From the NCBI GenBank assembly GCA_030622295.1, contig JAUXGI010000067.1:1-6425 (forward strand): DNA of 6,425 bases. The letters run 5' to 3'. This DNA comes from Planctomycetota bacterium (GTDB lineage Bacteria > Planctomycetota > B129-G9). The translations under genes were made by a program, and so were the position numbers. Positions 1 to 6,280 of the stretch are shown one piece after another (positions within the stretch are counted from its first letter, which is position 1; each line of letters begins with the position of its first letter). Under the pieces are notes generated by a model. That model saw only the letters and a list, made by a program, of their open reading frames with translations. It made no database searches and was not told the origin of the DNA.

Positions 1-14
1 CATCAGGCTGCGAC

Positions 15-75
15 CGGGGAGTCAGACCCTTTCCCGCCCCGCAAGGCGGGGCTCCTCAGCGTCTGACCCCCTCGC
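15..75. repeat. Structured GTCAGAC-family repeat, copy 1 (downstream of transketolase)
   Basis: This 61-base element has outer blocks at 15-36 and 52-75 that are identical to 1015-1036 and 1063-1086. GTCAGAC (21-27) pairs with GTCTGAC (61-67), and after one mismatch GGG (17-19) pairs with CCC (69-71). The centre holds a perfect 7-bp hairpin, GCCCCGC/GCGGGGC with a 3-base loop (36-52). It begins 34 bases beyond the transketolase stop codon. No T-run follows on the minus strand, so it does not look like an ordinary intrinsic terminator. The core GTCAGACCC also occurs in the palindrome at 6281-6309. A non-autonomous mobile palindrome or REP-like element is the likeliest identity, but no transposase is visible nearby. 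Bases 1-14 hold nothing recognisable. A minus-strand ATG at 3-1 could start the next gene but has no clear ribosome binding site. Confidence 0.85.
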
Positions 76-87
76 TGACCCCCTCGC
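64..87. repeat. 12-bp perfect tandem duplication at the repeat edge
   Basis: TGACCCCCTCGC occurs twice head to tail (64-75 and 76-87). The first unit is the right edge of repeat copy 1. Copy 2 has only one unit, so the second looks like a local duplication at the border of the element, from either slippage or an insertion event. Confidence 0.85.
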
Positions 88-108
88 CGCGCCCTGCAAT
101 CCGGCCGC

Positions 109-963
109 TCACGACAGCGGCTTCTGGAGTTCCTTTCTGGCGATTTCCATCTCGTCGGGCCTGAGGCAGCGCCCGTGGTACTCCGCCCTGCGTTCCATGA
201 AGGAGACGCCGCGGCCCTTTACCGTGTGCGAAATTATCATCGACGGCCTTCCTTTGGTGGCGCGGGCCTCGTCAAGGGCGTCGAATATCCGCTGGAAGTC
301 GTGGCCGTCTATCTCGATTACATGCCAGTTGAACGAGCGCCACTTGTCGGCGATTGGCTCGATTCCCATGATGTCTTTGTTGAAGCCGTCGATTTGCAAT
401 TCGTTGTAGTCGAGGATTGCGCACAGGTTGTCGAGTTTGTAATGAGCGGCGGTCATGGCCGCCTCCCATACCTCGCCTTCCTGCATCTCTCCGTCGCCGA
501 GCATGACGTAGACCCTGTAGTCCTTGCCGTCGATTCCTCCGGCCATGGCGACGCCGTTTGCGAAGGACAGCCCCATGCCAAGCGAACCCGTGGATGCGTC
601 AAGGCCGGGGGTCTTGTTCATGTCGGGGTGGCCCTGCAGTATGGAGCCGAGTTTGCGTAGGCCCTTCAACTCCTCATGCGGGAAGAAGCCGACGCGCGCC
701 AGCACGGAGTAAAGGACGGGGCAGGCATGACCCTTGGACAGGATGAACCTGTCGCGGTCGGGCCATTGCGGTTCCTGGGGGCGGTAGTTCATCTCGCGGT
801 GGTAGAGCGCCACCACGGCATCCGCGGCCGACATTGAGCCGCCGGGATGGCCGGAACCCGCGGCGAAGGTGCTCTCGATGATGTCCAGGCGCACCTGCCG
901 GGCGATTTCACTGAGTTCGCTGATATCTGTAATCCTCTCCATCACACCCTCGCTCTGGTTCAT
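109..963 (-). CDS. tkt: Transketolase, N-terminal (TPP-binding) subunit of a split enzyme
   Basis: Transketolase moves two-carbon ketol units between sugar phosphates in the non-oxidative pentose phosphate pathway in the cytoplasm. This 284-residue protein carries only the thiamine-diphosphate pyrophosphate-binding half. Visible motifs are SGHPGG (37-42), SKGH (76-79), GHP (111-113), STGSLG (124-129), the TPP/Mg motif GDG (156-158) ending at Asn187, and HTVKGRG (246-252) with a later YHG. Full-length enzymes have about 660 residues. The length and clean TGA stop fit the two-gene form, whose C-terminal partner should lie just outside the window. The ATG at 963 is chosen because GAGG sits 5 bases upstream and the protein begins shortly before the conserved helix. 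The frame stays open upstream to 1098, but that stretch reads through repeat copy 2 and shows no family residues. The gene lies 172 bases after dsbD and is flanked on both sides by the direct repeats. Family assignment is firm; in vivo pairing is inferred. Confidence 0.95.
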   Translation of the reverse strand: MNQSEGVMERITDISELSEIARQVRLDIIESTFAAGSGHPGGSMSAADAVVALYHREMNYRPQEPQWPDRDRFILSKGHACPVLYSVLARVGFFPHEELKGLRKLGSILQGHPDMNKTPGLDASTGSLGMGLSFANGVAMAGGIDGKDYRVYVMLGDGEMQEGEVWEAAMTAAHYKLDNLCAILDYNELQIDGFNKDIMGIEPIADKWRSFNWHVIEIDGHDFQRIFDALDEARATKGRPSMIISHTVKGRGVSFMERRAEYHGRCLRPDEMEIARKELQKPLS

Positions 964-1014
964 GATTGCCTCACTCTTAAATAGTTTCTGTTGCGAAAAG
1001 TGGTCTTTCGCGCT

Positions 1015-1086
1015 CGGGGAGTCAGACCCTTTCCCGTCAGGCCCCGACATATCGGGGCCTTCCTCCTCAGCGTCTGACCCCCTCGC
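1015..1086. repeat. Structured GTCAGAC-family repeat, copy 2 (upstream of transketolase)
   Basis: This 72-base element is the direct-repeat partner of 15-75, offset by exactly 1000 bases at the left edge. The left block (1015-1036) and right block (1063-1086) are identical to copy 1. The centre differs: here it is a perfect 9-bp hairpin, AGGCCCCGA/TCGGGGCCT with loop CATA (1039-1060), where copy 1 has a 7-bp hairpin of different sequence. Base pairing is therefore kept while the primary sequence is not. The element sits between the dsbD stop and the transketolase start, so it would lie in the transketolase leader if the two genes are co-transcribed or if a promoter lies upstream of it. I saw no convincing promoter between 964 and 1135. 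Confidence 0.85.
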
Positions 1087-1135
1087 GGTGAAAACCAACC
1101 TTTGGCAACAGGAACCAAATATGACCGGTTACAAG

Positions 1136-2881
1136 TTACTTTACCTGCTTCAGCCGCGCAAGAACATTATCGGCATTCATGAAGCCGGTAAAACTCAGGT
1201 CCTTGCGCTCCTTGCCGTTGGAGTCGTAAATCCGGACATCGGGAATCCCCTTCACGCCGTATTCCGACGCAAAGGCCCCGTGGTCGACGATGTTTATCTT
1301 GACGGCCCGGAATCTCTTGAGTTCTTCACGCACACGCTCATCAGAGAACGTGTGGGCGTCGAGTTCGCCGCAAGCCACACACGACGGGGCCGAGAAGTCG
1401 ATAATAACCGGCCGTCCCGACGCAAGGGCTTCCTCGACCTCCGCGCGTCCCCCTTCCCGGAAAACATGCTCCTGCGGATTCCCCATGAAATATCCGCCCA
1501 GCCCGGCGAAAACCGTCGTACCTGCAAGCAGCACAATCACGACGGCTGTCTTTGCGGCAAGGCCGAGTCTGGATGCGCCGAAGAACGCCGTCGCCGCGGC
1601 GAATACGGCCCCGATTGCGAAGAAGTAGACGCCCTGCGGCATGAAATGAGACACGAAATACAGCGCCGCCCACAACAACACGAAACCGAAAACCCTCTCA
1701 ACGAGGACCATCCACTCACCGCGGCGCGGGAGGAGACCGGTGAAGGTGCCGCTGAGAACCAGCAGGACGCATATGCCCGCGCCGCAAGCGAACATGGTGA
1801 GAAAGCCCAGCGCCACGTTGCCGCTCGTGCCGACTCGCAGGAGGAGACCGCTTATGGCGGGAGCCACGCAAGGCCCCACGACCAGACCGCCCGCCATCCC
1901 GAGGAGAAAGAGGCCGAATCTGTTCTTGCGCGTCTTGCCGCCGAGTTTCTGGGCCCTGGCCTGTACGGACGCCGGCACCTGTATCCGGAATACGCCGAAC
2001 ATGCCCAGTGCCAGAACAACCAGGAGACCGGCGATGGGAATCCTCACGAATGGGGAACTCAGGATTGACTGGACCTGAACGCCCACGAAAGCCACGGCGG
2101 CCCCGACGACGCCGTAAACAAGGGAAATGCCCAGCGCATATATGAGCGACGATATGAACGCCGACAACTTCCCCGGGCGGGCGTAACCCCTGATTATGCC
2201 GGACGTGACCGGGACCATGGGCAGCACGCACGGCGTGAGACTCAGCCCCACGCCCGCCACAAAGGCGATTATGATGTCCGCCCAGGCCCACGAGGTCCGC
2301 CCGGGCTCAATCATCTCCACGCCCTCGCCACGGGGACTGAAAACCGCGGGAGGCTTTACCTGCACCGCCCCCTCTCGTGAACCGGCCGTCAGGACGAAGT
2401 CAATAGCCTCGTCGCCAAAGAAGCAAACGTCGGAACAGGCCTGGTAGTTCACCCTGCCGTGAATCTCCATGCGAGCGCCCCTGTCGGCCGTCGCACGGAA
2501 CAGGCAGATAACCGTGAACCGCCCCTCGAAAACATCAACCGTATCCATCCCCTCGGAATCCGGAAGGGGTTCGGCGGTCGGGTAGAGCACTCCCGCCTCT
2601 TCAACTCCAATCAACTCGCTCCACGTCGCTTTGAGTTCAGCTTTATAGAGGTGCAGACCTTCGGCGAGGTCGAAATCCAGCACGACCCCGAAGAGATCAC
2701 CGGGGTTCACGGTTTCGGATGAAAGGCGGATTGAAATCCTGATGTTTTCGTCTTCCCCGGACGCATCGCCAAGGCGATTCCCGAAGACATCCTGTGCGCA
2801 GGCCGATGAAAAGGCGCCGCTCAGGCAGGAAACAATCAGGAATATGAGCGCAAGAGTTTGCGAATTTTTAACTGGACGCAT
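1136..2881 (-). CDS. dsbD: Thiol:disulfide interchange protein DsbD
   Basis: DsbD carries electrons from cytoplasmic thioredoxin across the inner membrane to periplasmic thiol proteins. This 581-residue protein (E. coli DsbD has about 565) has the full three-part layout. A signal peptide (about residues 1-30) ends near ACAQ. The periplasmic alpha domain has the pair Cys149/Cys153 in YQACSDVC. The membrane beta domain (about 200-465) has several hydrophobic segments with Cys218 in LTPCVLPMVP and Cys338 in VGPCVAPAISG, 120 residues apart and close to the E. coli spacing. A C-terminal thioredoxin-like gamma domain has the active site CVAC (501-504). The cis-proline motif is GIPD, where the residue after Pro is usually Thr. 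An in-frame GTG at 2896 could add five residues, but AGAGGAT lies too close to it; the ATG at 2881 gives a typical basic n-region. The gene follows the WYL regulator by 85 bases on the same strand. I saw no clear terminator after it. Confidence 0.95.
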   Translation of the reverse strand: MRPVKNSQTLALIFLIVSCLSGAFSSACAQDVFGNRLGDASGEDENIRISIRLSSETVNPGDLFGVVLDFDLAEGLHLYKAELKATWSELIGVEEAGVLYPTAEPLPDSEGMDTVDVFEGRFTVICLFRATADRGARMEIHGRVNYQACSDVCFFGDEAIDFVLTAGSREGAVQVKPPAVFSPRGEGVEMIEPGRTSWAWADIIIAFVAGVGLSLTPCVLPMVPVTSGIIRGYARPGKLSAFISSLIYALGISLVYGVVGAAVAFVGVQVQSILSSPFVRIPIAGLLVVLALGMFGVFRIQVPASVQARAQKLGGKTRKNRFGLFLLGMAGGLVVGPCVAPAISGLLLRVGTSGNVALGFLTMFACGAGICVLLVLSGTFTGLLPRRGEWMVLVERVFGFVLLWAALYFVSHFMPQGVYFFAIGAVFAAATAFFGASRLGLAAKTAVVIVLLAGTTVFAGLGGYFMGNPQEHVFREGGRAEVEEALASGRPVIIDFSAPSCVACGELDAHTFSDERVREELKRFRAVKINIVDHGAFASEYGVKGIPDVRIYDSNGKERKDLSFTGFMNADNVLARLKQVK

Positions 2882-2966
2882 GTTGAAGTCTTTCACATCC
2901 TCTTTATATTGACCCTTTTGGCCGGGGAAATTGGAGGGCGGATTCTAACATCATTTCCGTGCCGCT

Positions 2967-3953
2967 TCAACGTATTTTGGTCTGCGGCCTGGAGTAGGTC
3001 TCAATCAGGCCGCGCAAGGTCTTCTTGAAGTCCTTCACGAGGCTTTGAGGAGAGAGGAGGCGGGCGTCGCCGCCGAACTTGAGCAGGAAGCGGAAGAGCC
3101 ACTGCGGGCCGGCGGCCTTGAGCGCAAGGACGACGGTGCCGTCCCTGTTGCGGCGCAGGCGGCGCCTGTCAAAGCGCTCCTCCACCCAGGGGGCGAGTTC
3201 GCGGGAGAATTTCACGCGGCACGGGACGGCCTTTTTGCCGGGAAAGTACATCTCCTTCACGCGATAGTCGGCGATGTCGAAATCCGAGGGCGGCTCAAAG
3301 GCCTTTCCCGTCTGACGCGCGGACCTGATGCGGTCGACCCGCAGGATTATCCTGTCGCCGCGTTCCCCCTGTGCGATGAGATACCAGTCGCCCTCGTGGT
3401 CGAGCAGGCCGAGCGGGCGCACGGTGTGCTCGCGCAGGCGTTCGCTGGAGGGGGAGTAATACTCGACGGCTATTTCACGGTGTTCGCGGACCGCCCCGCG
3501 CAGGGAGTCGAATTTCCCGGCGGAGAACCTCTTCGGCTCGGCCAGGGCGATGGCCCGCGACATTTTGCGGAAGTTCTTGCCCGCGCCCGAGGCGAGGGCC
3601 GATTCGATTTTCTTGAGAAGCGTGGCGGCGGGGGACTTCCCCTTGCGCGCCGGCGGGAGCGCCTGCAGCAGCAGCCGCAGCCCCAGCGCCTCCTCCAGCG
3701 TCAGGCGGACCGGCTGCGACATGTGCGAGGCGAGCGTCAGGGTCACCCGGTCGCCGTCGCGCACGTAACCAATGTAGTTGTCCGGCAGGTACGGCGGCAC
3801 GCCGCACATCAGTATGCGGTTAAGGCGCTCTTCGACCTCCCCGAGGGAGCAGCCGAAGCGGCGGGCTATCTCACCCACGGTCACGCCCGGGTTGCCGGCT
3901 ATGAAAGGGATGAGAAGGAGGAGGTCGCTGATTTCGCTGCTGCTTGTGGCCAT
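2967..3953 (-). CDS. WYL-domain transcriptional regulator with N-terminal HTH (PafC/DeoR-like)
   Basis: This 328-residue cytoplasmic protein is a predicted ligand-responsive DNA-binding regulator. Residues about 5-50 form a winged-helix-like HTH (GVTVGEIARRFGCSLGEVEE). A linker helix region follows. The WYL domain is centred on GDWYLIAQ (WYL at 190-192), with the conserved IILRVDRI segment (202-209). The C-terminal WCX-like extension covers about 241-321. The arrangement and length match single-copy PafC-like regulators. Family members sense nucleic acids or other small ligands in several systems, and the ligand here is unknown. The ATG at 3953 is chosen because the HTH starts almost at once and GGGG lies about 5 bases upstream. 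An in-frame GTG at 4028 would overlap the preceding stop by 8 bases and add 25 residues with no family similarity. The gene sits between the Ada-like exported protein and dsbD and may control this cluster. That is inference from position only. Confidence 0.9.
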   Translation of the reverse strand: MATSSSEISDLLLLIPFIAGNPGVTVGEIARRFGCSLGEVEERLNRILMCGVPPYLPDNYIGYVRDGDRVTLTLASHMSQPVRLTLEEALGLRLLLQALPPARKGKSPAATLLKKIESALASGAGKNFRKMSRAIALAEPKRFSAGKFDSLRGAVREHREIAVEYYSPSSERLREHTVRPLGLLDHEGDWYLIAQGERGDRIILRVDRIRSARQTGKAFEPPSDFDIADYRVKEMYFPGKKAVPCRVKFSRELAPWVEERFDRRRLRRNRDGTVVLALKAAGPQWLFRFLLKFGGDARLLSPQSLVKDFKKTLRGLIETYSRPQTKIR

Positions 3954-4020
3954 GAAATCCCCGGAACGGGCCCGTATGGGAAGGTAAAAGGGACTTCTCA
4001 AGGGCGTGCGGCCCTCTATC

Positions 4021-4296
4021 TCAGTCACCGCCGGGCTTGCAGGCCTTGCACGGCCTATAGCCGGCGTTCAGGGCTTCTTCGACTGAGAAGAACTCGACGC
4101 GGTTTTCCGGCTTTATTGTATCGCAGTAGCGGCAGTCTGTCCTGTGAAAGACCATCGTGCTGGAACAGCCGATGTATTTGGCCTGCTGACGGGGTTCGCC
4201 GTTTTCCGAATCAGGCGCCACGGTCCGGCAGGCGAAAGAGCCGAGCAGCAAACATGTCAGCAGAAGCAGAAGTAAAAGGGTATTAGTCACTCTCAT
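4021..4296 (-). CDS. Small exported protein with an Ada-like zinc-binding domain
   Basis: This 91-residue protein starts with a strongly hydrophobic export signal (residues 6-22). The signal ends at SFAC, a poor lipobox with Cys23, so it may be a lipoprotein or a cleaved secreted protein. The mature part is essentially one Ada metal-binding-like module: YIG (41-43), FHRTDC (50-55, with His51 and Cys55), Cys58, NRVEFFSVEEA (65-75), and GYRPCKACKP (79-88, with Cys83 and Cys86). In Ada the four-Cys zinc site also serves as a methyl acceptor. Here the domain stands alone outside the cytoplasm, so DNA alkylation repair is unlikely and the role is unknown. It is probably metal binding or structural. 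The ATG at 4296 is preferred over an upstream in-frame start because the promoter at 4337-4365 lies inside that longer frame. GGGGGCGA just upstream is a weak ribosome binding site. This is the first gene after the promoter. Confidence 0.8.
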   Translation of the reverse strand: MRVTNTLLLLLLLTCLLLGSFACRTVAPDSENGEPRQQAKYIGCSSTMVFHRTDCRYCDTIKPENRVEFFSVEEALNAGYRPCKACKPGGD

Positions 4297-4336
4297 TGAT
4301 TCGCCCCCATGGAAGTGGAATGAATCGGGCGCGGAG

Positions 4337-4365
4337 ATTCTATTTGAACGGCCAACGCACGTCAA
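4337..4365 (-). promoter_or_regulatory. Sigma-70-type promoter for the Ada-like gene and probably the WYL/dsbD cluster
   Basis: On the minus strand there is a -35 TTGACG (4365-4360), a 17-base spacer and a -10 TAGAAT (4342-4337). Each box is one mismatch from consensus and the spacing is ideal. Transcription would start near 4330, giving a leader of about 35 bases before the ATG at 4296. It lies downstream of the terminator of the preceding gene, as expected for a new transcription unit. Confidence 0.7.
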
Positions 4366-4452
4366 CAGCGTTTTCCGAAAAGGAAACCAAAAGAAATTAT
4401 GGAAGCGGAGCCTCGGGGTAGCGAGTATCTAAAGGGGGCAGTAGATATGGAT

Positions 4453-4497
4453 AAAAAGGAACACGGGCTTCCGTGAACGCCGCGGGAACCCGTGTCC
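4453..4497 (-). terminator. Intrinsic terminator after the peptidase-like gene
   Basis: Read on the minus strand, a hairpin with stem ACACGGG/CCCGTGT (4489-4495 with 4461-4467) continues inward with TTCC/GGAA-type pairing across a bulge, and is followed by TTCCTTTTTATCC. It starts 20 bases after the stop codon at 4517. Between it and the promoter at 4365 there is no gene. That stretch holds only a weak 6-bp inverted repeat (TATCTA 4426-4431 / TAGATA 4442-4447). Confidence 0.8.
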
Positions 4498-4516
4498 GAT
4501 TATTGCTTTTGCCTGA

Positions 4517-6172
4517 CTACTTCTGCGGTTTGGGGAACGTCGGGACCTTAATCTTGCCGTCCCTTATCATCTGCTTTATTTCTTCCTCGGTTTTGCCCAT
4601 TTTCTTGGAGGTCTTGACAAGGAGCTCCGCCATTGCTCGGGAACAGCCACGCTCCACCAGCATCTCCACGGCGCTCTTTTCTCCATCCCCCGGCTTCTCG
4701 CCGTTCGCCTCGGCCGGCGGGAGCGCCTTCACAGTCTCGGGCTTCAGTCTGAAAATGCTCACAAGCACGCCTATCTGAAGCGGTGTAAAGCCGGCCTTTT
4801 CCAGGAAGGCGGCAATGCGCTTTTTCGCCTTCTGGTCGAGGTTCGCCGCTTCATCGGACGCAGCCTGCTCGAAATACTCGAAGAAGAGTTCAATCTGCGC
4901 GTCACTGAAACCGGCTGCCTTTAGAGCGTCCTTTTTCTGCGCCTCGCTCAAGTCTTTGGGCTCAGGCACAGGCCGGGGAGTCGGGGGGGGCGAACTGCCC
5001 GGAGCGGGTGGAAAATCAAAGGCTCGTTCTTTCAGCGTCGCAGCCAGTTCAACTTCCTGCCCGCCGCGCCGGACAACCATCTCCAGTTTGCCGCCGACGC
5101 CGACCTGGTCGATGACCCCCTTCAACGCCGCGAGGTCTTTTATCTCCTTGCCCCCGGCCCTGATGATAACGTCTTCCGCCTCAATACCGGCCTCGGAGGC
5201 GGCGGTATCGGCCTGCACATCCTTCACCTTTATGCCTTCTTCCTTGAACTCAGGGTCGGCCACCACGCCGAGTGTCGGGTACTTGTCTGGGCTTTCATAT
5301 TTCTTCAGGAATTCAATGAAGTCCTCCCCGATGGCATCGCTGATGATCTTGACCAGGGAATCTTTGTCGACCTTTTCGGCCTTTGCATATCCCTCGCCGA
5401 TTTTCCTGACGGCATCGGCGCCGAACTTCTTTTCGATTTCGAAGAATATCCGCGCGCAGGCTGAGGTATAGATGCCGTCGGCACGGCTGCGCTGTTTGGA
5501 AGTCCACTCGAGCAGTCTATCGCGGTAGCGCTCCAGCATCTTGTCGGAAAACTGCATCTGGGTTTGCGGCAGTTTCCGCCAGTCGCCGCCGGCTATCTCC
5601 TTCGCCGCATGAGTAAGCAGGCAGGCTGCAAGGCCCTGCATGAACCAGCGCGGGTTGCTTACCGCCGCGTCGGGTTGGGATACCCGTATCTGCAGGTTGA
5701 TGGCATAATTGAACACGGAGAAAAGGGCCCGTTGTGTCTGCAAATCCTTGAGACTGAACTGGTCGGCCCCGCCCTGCAGCACCGCGATGGGAAAGCGCAC
5801 AGAGTTCGCACGTGTGTCACACATCGGCGCCGACATCGCGGCGGGAAGGTCATCCGGCGCCAGCGGTCTCAGCGTTATCTCACAGGTGCCGGCGTACTCA
5901 AGCCCCGCCTTCTGGAGCGTGTCCTTAATGACCATGGAGACCAGTTTGGCCGTCTTCTCCGCGGCCCCTTTCCAGCCTTCCTTGTAAAAGACCGTAACAT
6001 TTCCGTCGGTCGCCTTCTTGAAATCCTCGCCCGGTTGTGCTGGTCTTACCATCTGAACCTTGACTCGTTTTCTTCCGGGACCCGGCTGAGGGTCAGGCTG
6101 CGGCGGCGCATAGGCGATACCCCCGGCAAATACCAGAAACAGAACCGCCAATCCCCCTGTAAGCATTTTCAT
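4517..6172 (-). CDS. Exported protein: inactive peptidase-MA-like domain, PDZ domain and repeated helical C-terminus
   Basis: This is a 551-residue exported protein. Residues 1-22 are a signal peptide with cleavage after AYA, followed by a Pro-rich stretch. Residues about 55-295 resemble the peptidase MA (gluzincin) fold: the helix that normally holds HExxH reads NYAIN (155-159), the usual W-x-x-E-G-L-A motif reads WFMQGLA (Gln179), and a later stretch (YTSACARIFFEIEKKFG) fits the helix before the end of the domain. All zinc ligands and the catalytic Glu are thus replaced, so I infer it is not a metalloprotease. A PDZ domain follows (about 300-381; GIKVKDVQADTAASEAGIEAEDVI), then a Pro-rich linker (387-405). 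The C-terminal helices contain three related units starting near 421, 461 and 509 (pattern G-[FC]-[ST]-x-x-[QM]). The ATG at 6172 has GGAG at 7 bases; longer starts (ATG 6178, GTG 6211) are too close to this site or lack one. It is probably a periplasmic scaffold or binding protein. The fold call is moderate; PDZ is firm. Confidence 0.85.
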   Translation of the reverse strand: MKMLTGGLAVLFLVFAGGIAYAPPQPDPQPGPGRKRVKVQMVRPAQPGEDFKKATDGNVTVFYKEGWKGAAEKTAKLVSMVIKDTLQKAGLEYAGTCEITLRPLAPDDLPAAMSAPMCDTRANSVRFPIAVLQGGADQFSLKDLQTQRALFSVFNYAINLQIRVSQPDAAVSNPRWFMQGLAACLLTHAAKEIAGGDWRKLPQTQMQFSDKMLERYRDRLLEWTSKQRSRADGIYTSACARIFFEIEKKFGADAVRKIGEGYAKAEKVDKDSLVKIISDAIGEDFIEFLKKYESPDKYPTLGVVADPEFKEEGIKVKDVQADTAASEAGIEAEDVIIRAGGKEIKDLAALKGVIDQVGVGGKLEMVVRRGGQEVELAATLKERAFDFPPAPGSSPPPTPRPVPEPKDLSEAQKKDALKAAGFSDAQIELFFEYFEQAASDEAANLDQKAKKRIAAFLEKAGFTPLQIGVLVSIFRLKPETVKALPPAEANGEKPGDGEKSAVEMLVERGCSRAMAELLVKTSKKMGKTEEEIKQMIRDGKIKVPTFPKPQK

Positions 6173-6178
6173 GGTCAT

Positions 6179-6183
6179 TCTCC
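6179..6183 (-). promoter_or_regulatory. Ribosome binding site deciding the start of the peptidase-like gene
   Basis: GGAGA on the minus strand (GGAG at 6183-6180) leaves 7 bases to the ATG at 6172 but only 1 base to the alternative ATG at 6178. This favours 6172, which also yields a standard signal peptide. Confidence 0.65.
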
Positions 6184-6211
6184 AAAAAGCGTTCTCTGGA
6201 ACTTGTGCCAC

Positions 6212-6240
6212 TTTTTATAAAATCTCTACGTGAAGCGCAA
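6212..6240 (-). promoter_or_regulatory. Possible promoter for the peptidase-like gene
   Basis: On the minus strand TTGCGC (6240-6235) is followed by an AT-rich box. TATAAA (6219-6214) gives a 15-base spacer and TAAAAA (6217-6212) gives 17. Both readings are imperfect. It is the only plausible sigma-70-like site between the palindrome and the gene. Confidence 0.35.
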
Positions 6241-6280
6241 GTCCTTGTTTGCCTGCTCCGCAAATAAAAAATCCTAATAA

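Noticed and set aside
1..3. Minus-strand ATG at the window edge as the start of the transketolase C-subunit
   Set aside because: No codons are visible beyond it and no ribosome binding site is evident upstream, so it cannot be supported.
964..1098. In-frame upstream extension of the transketolase gene by 45 codons
   Set aside because: It translates repeat copy 2 rather than conserved protein, and a better start with GAGG at 5 bases lies at 963.
1087..1135. Possible terminator after dsbD (TTTGG/CCAAA)
   Set aside because: The stem is 5 bp with a 9-base loop and no T-run follows on the minus strand.
869..2068. Long plus-strand open frame of 399 codons
   Set aside because: It is antisense to dsbD and transketolase, its product is charged low-complexity sequence with no recognisable domain, and the minus-strand proteins are unambiguous.
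3045..4286. Long plus-strand open frame of 413 codons
   Set aside because: It is antisense to the WYL regulator and the Ada-like gene and reads as Arg/Ala/Gly-rich shadow sequence of a GC-rich gene.
4369..4388. Small hairpin TTTCC/GGAAA around GAAAA
   Set aside because: Only 5 bp, AT-rich, with no adjacent T-run; likely chance.
6187..6208. Possible sigma-54 promoter (TGGCAC on the minus strand near 6205)
   Set aside because: The expected TTGC element at the fixed downstream distance is absent.
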